A stretch of 64,000 bases of DNA, from positions 11,202,183 through 11,266,182 of the forward strand of contig NC_045148.1 of assembly GCF_008831285.2 (NCBI RefSeq), in the 5' to 3' direction. A model generated the notes under the pieces. It saw nothing but the letters and a program-made list of their open reading frames with translations. It was not told where the DNA came from and made no database searches. This DNA comes from Nymphaea colorata (lineage: Eukaryota; Streptophyta; Magnoliopsida; Nymphaeales; Nymphaeaceae). Of this stretch, positions 38,964 through 50,526 are shown piece after piece (the first letter of the stretch is position 1; each line of letters begins with the position of its first letter). Both the position numbers and the translations under genes were made by a program.

Positions 38964-41662
38964 ACCAGTTTGACGTATTGCCATATTTTACCGGTTTTGA
39001 AGGTTGGCATTCTATTCATTTCGTACATTTCTCAGCAGTCAACACAAACATTCTAGTTGAGTCGGGTAGTAAATCAACATCACTTGCAAAGAAACATTAG
39101 CCACTGCTGTACAACGTTTTCAGATGTCAATTTCATACAACCTGCAAATACCCACTTTCTCACCATTGCAATCACAGCGCAACCACTTCTTTCGTTTTTC
39201 TGTAAAAACTCGTTCATTCTCACAAAGATGTGAAACATGCGCCACCTGGAATCCTGCAATCAAATTCCAGACCAGTAAATAATACAGCCAGCGGCATTCA
39301 AATACTTCAAAAACTGTCACTATTTTCTATTCAGAGAAGGTTTCCTTAAAGATGGCCAAACTTGCGCAATTGTCATCACATTCCAACATAGAAAAGCTAT
39401 TTAACGAGAACTACAATGCATAGCACATAATAAAGTAATGACTTGACGTTCTCACTTGCTAGGCCCAGAAAACAAAAGAATGTAACATTCTTTTCTTGGT
39501 CAAGTGTCTCAAGGACGATCTACCCTAACATTGATGGAGAACTCGTATTAATGTGAAGAAAACAAGGATAAAACCCAAACAGGATAAAGTTTTCAAAACT
39601 AAGGAAAGAAAAACCAGCTCAGAATGACCGATGCTAATGCACCCACAAAAATAATCTAGAGTGCACACCTTCTCATCATCTGATCCCCAACGTCATGGTT
39701 AGACTTTTGGCGACATAGCAAACAGACACCTGCCCAAGGTGTTCTATAAGATGTATTCCCTAGAAACGACCTAAGACATGCATGCCAACAAAAGGGACAA
39801 ATCAAATAGGCATCAAGGGACCATAAAACCACCAACAGCATGAAATCCAGAACCAGAACTTGTCAAACCTTCAAGAAGGTCACTAGGGAGAGAATGCAAT
39901 TTATGTTTCCAGAGTAACATTTGTGATGCATTAATACAATATAATTACCATGGCAACAGCTTCATTATGCAGTTTCTGGTTACAATGAACTGGCACTTGG
40001 CAGTCATGTTCTTGTTCTCAAACCATATTCTTGTTCTGAGATGGCATATCTCAGCTAAAAGGTTATGGACTGTGTGGCACTGGCAATTTTGTTTAGTGGG
40101 GCCGTATATATATAATTCTATTTTTTTATGTTTGCATATCCATGACAACTTTAAAAAATATCAAAAATATCATACAATCTGTCTCTTTTAAGGTTCAGTA
40201 GAATTGGGTCTCAAAAAATTCTTGGATTCAAGCGGTCAATAAATGAAAAATTGATGTATCATCAAATAAAAAGAGTGAATTTTCTTAAGCTTTTGCTGAG
40301 AACAAGCCATATCATAGCAATGTGGAACAATTACTGTATAGAGAGTATTTTTAGGTTTAATCTCATGTTCAAAAAAGTTGTCTCATACATAATAAAAAGA
40401 ATAAAAGATGTATTTAAGTAGTTTTTCTAATGAAATGTAGTCTTAAATAAAGAAATGTTTATGGAAAACCAAATCACATGCATTTTTTTTTTCTTATCCA
40501 CTATTTTTGTACAATATAGTAGAGATTTTTGCTCTTTTCGTGGACCAAAATGAAAAATAATTTGACATATGTATAAGAAAAGGCCAATTTTGAAACCAAA
40601 AATAGCACTCTTTTACCAGTGATACTCCTAAATGCAAGGGCAATGCTAGGAGAAACACACAAATGTTAAACTACCGGACCTGAAAACACTACAGGAGCCT
40701 TGATAACAGGATAGAAAATACATAAAAAAGGCACCATTTAAAAAAAAAAAAATTTGTTCAACCTGGTCAAGGATTGTGATAACTTGGACACAGGTATGCA
40801 TGACTAGCCCTGTCATTTCAACTAAACCTTTCCTCAAAACCTGTTTGCTCTCTATGAAAATATTGTCAGTAAGGGCATATCTCGTTACAGGAACAATTTC
40901 ACAGGAGAAACCATTTGATGTGCACAATTATCTATACAAAAAATAGCCAGACCTATTTTCAGGGATAAAACAATAGGGAAAATCCGTAAGTAAGACCTTG
41001 TGAAAGAGAAAAAAATTCTCAGAGAGTTGTGAATTTGCTAGCATGTACGGCGAAGATGAACTCCTAAGAAGGACACCTGAAAGTCGTTTTTGTCCATCAA
41101 GTGCCCCTTAAAGTAACAACTTTATGAAATTAATTTGGAGAAAAGCAAAGAACTCCATAATAGCATAAAATTTTGGGGATTGCCAACAGAAGGAATTTTG
41201 TGAATGTCCCTCCAACAATCGGGAATGCTACCTGCAAAATGCATGATATACAACTCATGAAGAAGCAAATGGCACTTCTAAAACAGTTAATTAAGAGACA
41301 GATAGGAGAGAGATCCGTAGCCCCAATTAGTTAATTCCACAAGCAGACACGCACAAGGATAACATTCATCTCAAAGATTTTGCAAAAATGTGCAAGTTCT
41401 GAAAGCATTCTTACTCTTCAAGATGGAAGACAGACAGAAAGACAGTTGCCATGAAGATTTACATTATCTAACCCTTGTAATCTTATTAAAGAAATATCTT
41501 TAACACTTCTAGTTCAATAGTAAAATAATCAGAACATTCTACAAGCTGGAACCAAGGATTCATCAACAATCCAAGTTTAAGCATTTGCTTGCCATAGAGT
41601 AATAAATCAATATGACCCTAATTTGAAGTAAAAATAAGATAAGAAATTTCTGGTCGCTATAC

Positions 41663-41755
41663 CTTGAACTTCTGAAGTTGATGGATTCCAAATCTCTTCA
41701 AAATTATTTGAATTGACAGCCAGTATGTTAGAGAAACCAAGATCCAGAGGACTTC
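41663..41755 (-). CDS. Possible additional downstream exon of INTS3-type gene
   Basis: A 93-nt segment with good acceptor (TGTACAG) and donor (CAAG|GTATAG) reads GSPLDLGFSNILAV...STSEVQ with no stop. If the main frame spliced from the donor GGATG|GTATTG at 41960 instead of reading to its stop at 41916, this exon would follow in frame (VDG-SPLD). The frame then needs at least one more exon, which I could not identify with confidence. It may be a real longer isoform or a decayed exon of a once longer gene. Confidence 0.35.
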
Positions 41756-41915
41756 CTGTACACACTGACAATACAAATAAGAACCATATCAAGTGACAGA
41801 GGTACAGCACTTGCAAGTACAAAACATGAATCAAAATTTTGAGATGATAAATAGCAGACAAGAAACTACCAACAAAAAGACATTGGGCTGTTTATACAAG
41901 CCTGTAGCAAATCTT

Positions 41916-43469
41916 CTACGAGTAGTCTTGCACTTGGAGCATTTTGTTGTTTCCAATACCATCCACCGGCTTAGGGTGAACATTTGCTGATTTGTTTTCA
42001 TCCGACGGAACAAAAACTCGCCTTTTTTTTAGAAGTAAATATTCACTGTCATACAGGGATTGGCCTTGACAGAAAAACCTAAGCCTATCCCTCAAAAATG
42101 GCAACAACAAAGAGCAAGAGCTTAATTTCATTAAATCAACAAGCCCCTTCTTGACCAATACGCCAAAAGAATTAGACACGCCACTGACTATGATATCCTT
42201 TCTACTAACATCATAATTATCCATAACTAGAAACAAAAATTCCAAAAGGGTATTTGTGATGTCAACATACTGGGGAATGGAGTTTGCAATCAAGAGTATA
42301 ACAGGCTCAAGACTCATGAAATCATCCACTCTCTCATCAAAGAACAACCAATCATAGAACATAGCAAGCTTTGCATTAGCTTCATAATAATGCCTATGAA
42401 TACAACACTTGAGCAACCAACCAATAATTGCCCATCTTGAGATCACATTGGAGTGTAGAGTTTCAGGGGAAGGATGAACTGCACAACATATAAACCGAAC
42501 CAAATCAGGAACGAGAGTCTCCCTCTCCGTGCTACACAAAAACTTGCTTTTGAACCAAAGCTGGTACCTCTTCTGATTGCCCCATTTAACATTCGTAAGC
42601 AAGAACCTCAAATTGGACTCCATTTCAGGTGTGATCCTCAATGAAAGATACCGAGTTGAAGTCCTAATCCGATAAATGTGTGAGATATCAGAGAACCCCA
42701 GAACCCCAAAGGCGCTTGGATTTGTAAGCAAGTCCATCCAAAGGGTTTGAAATTCAGGAATGATTGCTACATCCTGCAGTAGGCGAACAAGGTCTCTTCC
42801 TATGCTGAGGCACATACCAAAGTGCTTCCTCAACACCATGATGCAGAATCCTAACTCATTCTGCTTAAGGGCATCAACTGATTGACTTGCTAATCTATAG
42901 TGATCCGCCAAAAGGCGGAGAAAACTATACACAGATGCACCAACCAGAAATTCATGACCTAAAACCCATTCCCAATTACGTCTCAAAACCAGAATGAGCT
43001 CATTCGACAACCAGAGGTTCTCACTGCTGTAATCACCACCAATAATCTGTCTCAACAGATAAACTAACAACTCATCGATCCCAGCAGCTTCAGCATCAAT
43101 CAGTCTATCACATACCCACAACACCTGGGCCTTCACAGGTTGCAGGAGTTTCATGTATGTGTCATTCACCATTTTCAGGAGCAACCCTATAAAGAACTTG
43201 TATCCATCTGTGACAATAGCACAAAGATGAGTGTAGTGGATTCTGGCTAATGGTGATTGCGTCAAAATACCATAGAGAAGCGCCCTATTGAGTAGGATGT
43301 AATCTGTTTGTGAGAGAAGGGATGGTGAGAATGGTGGTTTTAGCCTTGAATGTACTAAAGAGAAGGCCTCTCTCAAAGAGGTTTCTGTGTCATTTTGTGG
43401 CTCGTAAGGGTGTACATGAAAGAGTTTAGATTGGTGGTCTGAAGAGCAGGTTTTCCCATTGCTTCTCAT
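41916..43469 (-). CDS. INTS3: Integrator complex subunit 3 (INTS3) homologue, EMB2739-like
   Basis: Uninterrupted frame of 517 aa from the ATG at 43467-43469; the frame stays open a further 17 codons upstream (to 43520), so a slightly longer N-terminus is possible. Conserved blocks are ALLYGILTQSPLARIHYTHL, IVTDGYKFFIGLLLKMVND, LLVYLLRQIIGGDYS, ITPEMESNLRFLLTNVKWG, RWAIIGWLLKCCIH, LAMFYDWLFFDERVD and VMDNYDVSRKDIIV, the helical INTS3 N-terminal domain. Length fits Arabidopsis EMB2739 (about 508 aa). Animal INTS3 proteins are about twice as long and also join the SOSS single-strand-DNA complex. In plants Integrator-like complexes process snRNA 3' ends. The last residues (after VFVPSDENKS) are not conserved. 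Confidence 0.85.
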   Translation of the reverse strand: MRSNGKTCSSDHQSKLFHVHPYEPQNDTETSLREAFSLVHSRLKPPFSPSLLSQTDYILLNRALLYGILTQSPLARIHYTHLCAIVTDGYKFFIGLLLKMVNDTYMKLLQPVKAQVLWVCDRLIDAEAAGIDELLVYLLRQIIGGDYSSENLWLSNELILVLRRNWEWVLGHEFLVGASVYSFLRLLADHYRLASQSVDALKQNELGFCIMVLRKHFGMCLSIGRDLVRLLQDVAIIPEFQTLWMDLLTNPSAFGVLGFSDISHIYRIRTSTRYLSLRITPEMESNLRFLLTNVKWGNQKRYQLWFKSKFLCSTERETLVPDLVRFICCAVHPSPETLHSNVISRWAIIGWLLKCCIHRHYYEANAKLAMFYDWLFFDERVDDFMSLEPVILLIANSIPQYVDITNTLLEFLFLVMDNYDVSRKDIIVSGVSNSFGVLVKKGLVDLMKLSSCSLLLPFLRDRLRFFCQGQSLYDSEYLLLKKRRVFVPSDENKSANVHPKPVDGIGNNKMLQVQDYS

Positions 43470-43520
43470 TAAAACCATGAAGAAGAATGGAAGCAGACCG
43501 CAGATACACAAATGAAACAC

Positions 43521-46100
43521 GGAGAGGCTTTTCTTTGACCAGTATACTGTATGATGAGAAAAGCCAACAAATTAACAAGACAAATCAAACTCCAGTTGAG
43601 CAATGAACCTGCACAAATAAACAATAAGTCATAGTCCTCCAAATTGGCACGAGACATCCAAACATTCAGACATATGTGTAGGAAATCTGAGGCATGCAAA
43701 AAGCAATCAAGGAAAAAAACCAGTCACTACATTATCCAGCCTACATCAATGGAAAAATCATAGCATGCTGACATAATTATAACACAGTTATCCCTTAACA
43801 ACAAGAGCACCAGAATGCAATGCAAAGGACAATAGCAGATCATGACCATTTTGTATCACGAATAATTGTTAGATGTGATGAGGAAATGTGAAGCGTTGAG
43901 ACTATGATGATTCACCATAATATTCAAAATCAAAATTTTGAAATATATATAATATCTATAAAAATAATAGAAAATTTGACAAAGAACAGCAAAAATAATA
44001 AGTAAATAAGTAAACAACAACATAAAAATTAATTCAACTCATGTTAACATCTTACAAACACACACAGAGGCAAACTACAATTAAGTTGTATTCATAATGC
44101 AAGATATGTACAATTATGAAATCATATTGGAGAAAACTCAAATATATGTAGAATCATCCTCAAATCGACCTCTCCTAACAATATCTTTTACATGCAAACC
44201 GTCTCTTGTTAAATCTACTTGTCCTTACATTACCTTCAATGCATAGCTTGATTGCACAATCCGTGTAATACAAAGCAAATTCTCCATGTTGCACAATGCT
44301 AACATTCACAAATGAACAACCAAAACAAAATCATATTAAAAACAGTTCAAATAGATATGGGGACATCCCCAAATCGACCTGTCTTAGCAAAACTTTCTAC
44401 GAATAAAAAAATGTCTTCTCAAATTGACATGGCCTACCACTACACTTTATGCATAGTTCAATTGCACTATCAATCTTGCTACAGCACATTTAAAAATTTC
44501 CTTCCAATAACTGCATCCAAAGTTCCCTCCCTTGTCTTTATCACCAAGATCTTCTTCAACACAAAGTTGGCAACCAAGATCTATATGTTTTTTTTTTCTC
44601 AAATTTGAACAATCAACTACACAAATATTGTCGTAGGAACCTATTAAAGTCAACTAGAGATATGTAGAAAGTCAAATTATTAGACAAACTCGATTGTAAG
44701 CACAGATGAGAAATATGAAAGAAACATTAGAAAAAACAATTAAGTGAAGACAGGCAAATGTTTATAAAAATTTGATGTCTAAATTCAATTTTATAAGTTG
44801 AAAAAACTAAGACTCTTAATTCATATCTTTTATCAGCATAATGAGTTGAACATAAGCTTGACTCAAGTTAAATTTTGTTATATGTAAGAGTTTAAACATT
44901 ATTAACCATGAATCTTTTCAACTAAAAAACCCCATTTCAGAATATAACACATGATTTCAATATAGTTTCCTTACAAAGACAATATATCCATTTGTAGAAC
45001 CTAAAGATATGGGTTTCAAACAGAAGATCTCAGACATACAGTGGTATCCAGGACTTCTTTATTGCAGTATATATGCATTCTTTATTAATGATTTCACGCC
45101 AAAATGCTCATTAACTAAAACATTTAACCAGAGAGCTTAAACGAGTTGAGATGAACAGACACATTTTCTGCTCGAGTCACATGTCCTAGCGAGCCAATTC
45201 ACTGTTCAACAGCTTAGTATGCTGACCTTGGATGAGCCTGGTACGTCAAGCCACTAGAGACACAGTCTACTTCCTGGTTGGAATTTAGTGAAAGGTTAAG
45301 TCATACGGCCCTTTAAATCTCAACATTTGAAGATATCCTGACGATTTCCACTGGAAATTATCATAATGAACACAAGAACTTGAACCAAGCAGAACATAAC
45401 GGGAATGAAGAAAGCATAGGAACAGAGAAACATTAACAACGGCGCTACAGCAGACTTTTTTTCTCTCTTAATAAACTTTATGGCCAACAAATGTTCAAGT
45501 TTGCACGCCATACCATGAGATAGATTTGGAGCAGAGAAAGATAGCGGTCTGAAACGAGAACGTGCGCTCACGCGAGAGAGAAAGCGAGAGATGGAATCGC
45601 CGGCAGCCAGCGGTGAGTCTGGAGACAATCGGGAGAGAAAGAAACCCGAGCAGCGAAACAGGAAACCTTCAATTTTCGAGGTGTGCGGGGAAAACAATGA
45701 ACAGCGGCAACCCACTGTCCAGCGGCGGCGATGGTGACTCCGGCGACGGTCGGTATGGTCTGAACAGGGAAGAACCTTAGCGTCCAAGTCTCGAGCAGTG
45801 GCGGTCGTCTCACGTCCGCCGATCGGTAATGTCGTCCTCTGCAGGCGAGAAGAAGGATGCTCGGGTGGAAAGGATGAAACGGGGAGGGAGAGAGAGACAG
45901 ACCCGGCGTCCGTCGGAATATCGTCCAGCGGCGGTCGTCTCACGCTCGCCGGTCGGTAATGTCGTCTTCTACTTCTAGGGCGGAAAGGGGGAGACTGGGA
46001 GCGAGCCCCACGCAACGGTTGATGTCTCCTTGGGCGGGTGGAAAGGGGGAGACGGAGAGGGAGGGAGGGAGGGATAGAGAGAGAGGAGTCGAGACACTTC
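43521..46100. other. INTS3-type gene upstream region
   Basis: AT-rich from 43.5 to 45.3 kb, then GC-rich and purine-rich at 45.5-46.1 kb on the plus strand. The GC-rich block may be the true INTS3 promoter and first untranslated exon, with 43.5-45.3 kb as an intron, but I found no decisive splice pair. A 231-codon minus-strand frame (45320-46015) crosses a local duplication and looks non-coding. Confidence 0.4.
45795..46080. repeat. Imperfect tandem duplication, about 130 bp x 2
   Basis: The phrases ggcggtcgtctcacg and cggtaatgtcgtc at 45802-45836 recur at 45931-45966. The following gggtggaaagg...gagggag block also recurs (45863 and 46035). The copies differ by scattered substitutions. Confidence 0.7.
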
Positions 46101-46799
46101 CCCGCCAGATTATTATATATATATTTTTTTAAGGATGGGTCATAACCATTTAATGGACGGTATCGGACGGCTAAAATCAGCTGGCATCACCCTCTTTTCT
46201 TATCACCGTGGTTCAGTTTTATATGTACATAGTGTGTGAGTGAGCGTGATTAAAAGATGTCATCTGGCCATACATTAGGTAAGTGAATGAATGAGTGAGA
46301 GAAAAAAAAATATGAATTGATATTAAATGATGAAAAACATTAACACTTTTTCCTTTTTTCTTATTAACTTTAGTTGCATTAGTTAGATGAGTAAGTGACT
46401 TTAAAAAACCAAAGTTACCATTCGATTTTTCGTTTGGTAATTAAGAATTAACTATAATGTATTCTAATAGTTCACGCTATTACATAGTTATCTTACAAAC
46501 ACAAGAAAAGCTTGGGATATTAGTAAATCAGGAAGGAATTCTATTGAGGAAACGAAGGCAAAGGGGCACCTCAATGCAGTTGCTACTGCCCAAAGGGACA
46601 AAAGAACGGAGTACTGTGAAAAGAGAGAAAAGGGTGAAAGAGAGGCATCAAACAAGAGTGGAAAGATGAAATGGGGAAAACAAACATACCCGGGAGCTGA
46701 GACTGAGTTATGTATGCCACTCTGGTGCACGCAACAAGCATACGTTGAGAGTGGACCTTATTCACAACATGTATATTTACTTTTATATTCAAGCAGACA

Positions 46800-47195
46800 T
46801 AACAAATATGTATAAAATAACAAATAAGTACGAGATAATGTTTATGAAATAGCAAAAAGATTTATAAGATAATGAATGGACGAATATACCAGATAATGTC
46901 AAACATAAGTATAAGATAATGTTTATTAAATAACCAAAAAATTATGGAATAAAAAGATAGCAGACGAATGCATGAGATAATGCTAAACATAAATACAAGT
47001 TAATGTTTATGAGACAAAAAAGTATTTATAATATCATGATATAATAGGCAGACGAATGTATGAGATAACGCCAAATATAAGTATGAAATAATGTTAATGA
47101 GATAATGAGAAATATACGAATGCATGAGGTAACGCTAAACATAAGTAGAGATAATAAAATATTTATAAGATAATAAGGTAACGCTATAAGCAAGA
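46800..47195. repeat. Degenerate AT-rich tandem array, period about 82-87 bp
   Basis: The marker phrase gataatgttta (or aataatgttaatg) recurs near 46834, 46916, 47001 and 47088, each followed by similar words (acgaatgcatgagataa, gctaaacataa). Four to five diverged units. Confidence 0.75.
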
Positions 47196-47248
47196 CAAAG
47201 AAAACGTAAAATGTTTTTTTACTACTTAAAAGGGTATACTGGTCATAA

Positions 47249-47306
47249 CGATAGATATATACAGAATGACAATTTTTGATAGATATATACAGAATGACAA
47301 TTTTTA
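47249..47306. repeat. 29-bp perfect tandem duplication
   Basis: The phrase gatagatatatacagaatga followed by caattttt is present twice in succession. Confidence 0.85.
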
Positions 47307-48231
47307 CTTTTATCAAATACTGGAATCTTTTTTTCGGTTTCTGTTTTTATCCCCACAAAAAGTTTCTTTTTGTATTAATCATGGGCTTTTTTGTTAATAG
47401 TCAAAATGGCGCATGAAATTACATACACAGACTCAGAGTCTGCCTTGGATCATATGCCCCACATAGCGATAACTACTTGATCAGACGTTAGTTTCAAAAT
47501 CATTAATCACATGCTTCACACATGAACCCAGACTATCTTATCCAGCTTTACCTTGTTTCATCTAAATTGACCAAACCCATAACCTGTTCGAACTTTTTTC
47601 TAATGAGAATGACTTGGCAACGGTTTGCCTCTAACACTATAATCTTACATACTCATTAGAACAACCCATTTGGGAGGGCGGCTGGATTCAGATTGGTAAG
47701 GTACTTGATCAGATTGATAAACACCTCCCATTAGAACATCTAATTCATAGATCATAAGTAGAACTCAAGTCTCTTAGATATGAACCTCATTCTTGTATCA
47801 ATTTCCGGGAGCCAGATATATGCATGATATGCGAAGAGATGAAGAATCGTTTCCATTGTGTTTAGATGGCACCCTGATGTTTTGTGAAAAACCATGCCTT
47901 CTGAAAGCCAAAGTTTTTTAAACAGATATTTTTTGAACCAAGTTTTTCAGGCTCCTTAAAAAGGGCGTTTTGTTGATGTAACATGTCGCTTCAGGAACGC
48001 TCTGTCCTTGGAAATGGATGACAGCCACCAAACACTGGACAAGAATAGTGGAGGACAAAGTGTTCGAGTGTCCTCTAAAAACTGTCCACACTTGTAACGT
48101 CCGAACCCGATGCCATACCCGTCTCTCGAAACTCGTTTTCTTCGACCGTTGGTCGAAAGTAACTCTCTTCGATCAAACGCTCTCGCTCTCACTCTCTCTT
48201 GATCACAGGCTATACTCTCACGCAGGTAATC

Positions 48232-48250
48232 ATCTCTCTCTCTCTCTCTC
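48232..48250. repeat. (CT)n microsatellite
   Basis: About nine CT units following a possible donor CGCAG|GTAATC. It could mark a leader of an unidentified transcript. Confidence 0.7.
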
Positions 48251-48619
48251 GTGATAGTTCCCCTTTAGCGGAGGATAGCATCTCCCTTCGATGGTTTTTC
48301 TTCTTCATTTTGGTTTGCCTTTTCTCCTCATTCACTTTTTCTTCATTGATGATTTTCTTTGTCAGCAGGATGCCAGTAATTGCTAAGACTCCACGTCGAC
48401 TTTCACCTTCTGCTCTCCTCTCGTCCACCTTCTGCCATAGACAATGTATGCATCTTTTTCTTCGGTGTCAATCATTTATACATTTTCATGCCTGTGTAAA
48501 TCATGTATGCTGTTTACCTGGGTACAGTTGAAGCACACCAAGTGTTTGTAAAATTATCCTTATAAGTGATTCGTCATTGCTTACGGAAAAATAATGCCAT
48601 CCAATGAGCTAAAAGATTC

Positions 48620-49460
48620 TTGTTTATGGCGATTAGCGGTAAATTACTTGTCCTTGATCGCATTAAAAGGTTTGGTGTACAATTAGCTAATTGTTGCCCA
48701 TTATGTGAGGTTGCTGAGGAATCCGTTGATCAAATGTGTTTTGAGATGCACAGTAGCAGAGGAGGTTTACGGGATGGAAGTTTAATATCTTCATCAGATT
48801 TGAACAGTCTGTGAAAGAGTTATTTTTTATGGCCTGACGCATGTGTTTTCCCATGGTGGTGTACTGGTTTGGTCATTATGGAAGACAAAGAAACAATGTG
48901 CTCCATTACAGTAAGCCAGTGAAGATCTGTCATTTTCAAAGGCTTTTATGGGAAGATATTACTCACCTTTCTGCTAATGCAAAATGGGGAGCTAAGTACA
49001 AACCCAAGATTCTTTTCTGGCTTTCTCATTGCATCAGGCCTGATCCATGGCTTTCGTTTAACAGTTAGGAGGTGGTAGTTCATTCCATTTGTGTTTGGGA
49101 GGGGAAAAGTAGGAGAATAGCCTACTGGGCGAAGGTGAACAGTCTGAATGAAGTGTTTGTTGGACTTTGCCGTGTGCAGGAAAATCATAAATGGGAGGCA
49201 AGGGAATTGCTGGTTAGCCTGCTCAGTGACGTATAGGCTGCCAATGGGAGATTCGCCATTGCTGCAGCTTACATAATTTGGAGAAACTCAGCGATTATAT
49301 ATAGATTTTGGGCCATTTATATATGTAGAGAGTGGAGTCAGCTTCCTTTGCTCATACGTTATTTTTTCGTGTTTTGTCAGGCGTTTTATTTTATTTATAT
49401 GTGGATTTTATGTAGTATCTATGTTTAGGGAGAAAAAGAAAAACAAAAGAAAAATATAAA
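48620..49460 (+). pseudogene. LINE (L1-type) 3' fragment with A-rich tail
   Basis: The frame reads LDRIKRFGVQLANCCPLCEV and then AEESVDQMCFEM, the zf-RVT zinc-binding segment of plant LINE ORF2 (C-x2-C then H/C further on; the usual HLFFEC is degraded to QMCFEM). About 500 bases further, AAAYIIWRNSAII matches the usual ORF2 terminal block (IWKERN type). It ends in an A-rich tail near 49430-49460. Several stops and frameshifts; a dead 5'-truncated insertion. Confidence 0.7.
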
Positions 49461-50526
49461 AAGCATGCATTAAACATGTCTGACCTATGGTTTAAACAAA
49501 CACTTAGCAAGATGACTTGGACATTGTGTCTTTATTGCAAACAAACGTTGAACACAATTACAAGATGTCTTCTTGGACAAGAACTCGAACAAGTGTCCTT
49601 AGAACACTTATTCTCACAACCAAATGGTATCTAAGGGTCGGTTGGCAGCACAAACGCTGTATGAGTGTCATATGAACATCACAAAGGTTGAGGGTTACAT
49701 TGGCAAATTCATAAGACGCTTACGTTATGTCTTTAATGCCAAAAGACCCCTTAAAAACTGGGTTTGTCATAATCCAAATTTTGACATCACCCAAATGCCA
49801 TTTCATGCTGTTGCACAATCAGCCCACAATTTTCTTTTTTCCAGCTTTCAGTGTTTTACAAGCAAATTTACTTCTCAGAAACTTGAAAATCTCTGTGGGC
49901 CGAAGGTCTACTCGGGTTTCGGGTTCCCTATGAAGCGGAAACTATAAGCACCAAAGGACATGTTATACTAGGAATCTGGATCTACCCATATGCACCACAG
50001 TTACTAGCACTAGGTGGCACCTCTGTTAAGCTAACAAGGAAACTCCACCATCTTAAAACATGTCGAGGTAGGTGATTGACTTCATCATTGCATAAAAGAC
50101 GACTGTTTTCATGCGCACCTGCACACAAGGCTTGACCCCAGGAGGTCTGTCCACCTGATCATGGGGGCTGGACTTAAGCTCTTCAAATTTAAGAAGATTG
50201 AGAGTTTTCATTTCTTGGGATAATCCGATAGAGCCTTCTAGCACCAACTTTTCCCATCCGAGAGAAAAAAATAAAGGGAAAAGAACGAAAAGTTGGATGC
50301 CACAAGCAACAAAGATGAAATTAGTTCCAGATGATATAACACAAGGTGAACGTGAGAAGAATGAGAACATTCACCCAATCTTTTCTGCACAATCTCCCTC
50401 TTTCCTAAACTCTTTGCGATCTGCCCTCTTTGTCCCAATCAACATTTCCAACCGAAAAAGAAAAACAAAAGGAGAGAAAAAAGAAAAAGCCAAAGAAAGA
50501 GAGGGGGAAAAAAAAAGAAGAGGGCT

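Larger units (their letters stand above)
37297..41662. other. Interval between eS4 promoter and INTS3 3' region
   Basis: Contains the eS4 promoter, a MITE at 37704-37938, a SINE-like stretch near 38555-38740 and a 27-bp direct repeat (38838 and 38936). The 39-41.6 kb part could carry the 3' UTR or extra terminal exons of the INTS3-type gene. Its minus-strand frames (for example 39120-39320 and 40646-40927) show isolated splice-like borders but no recognisable domain. Confidence 0.45.
46100..50526. other. Repeat-rich interval between INTS3 and ALKBH10B genes
   Basis: Contains the AT-rich tandem array (46800-47195), a 29-bp duplication (47249-47306), a (CT)n run, a LINE 3' fragment (48620-49460) and the distal ALKBH10B 3' flank. 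Minus-strand frames at 46488-46855 and plus-strand frames at 50198-50530 are low-complexity and unsupported. No additional gene recognised. Confidence 0.5.

Noticed and set aside
45320-46015. 231-codon minus-strand frame
   Set aside because: Arg/Ser/Pro-rich, spans a local duplication, no domain; likely promoter or leader DNA.
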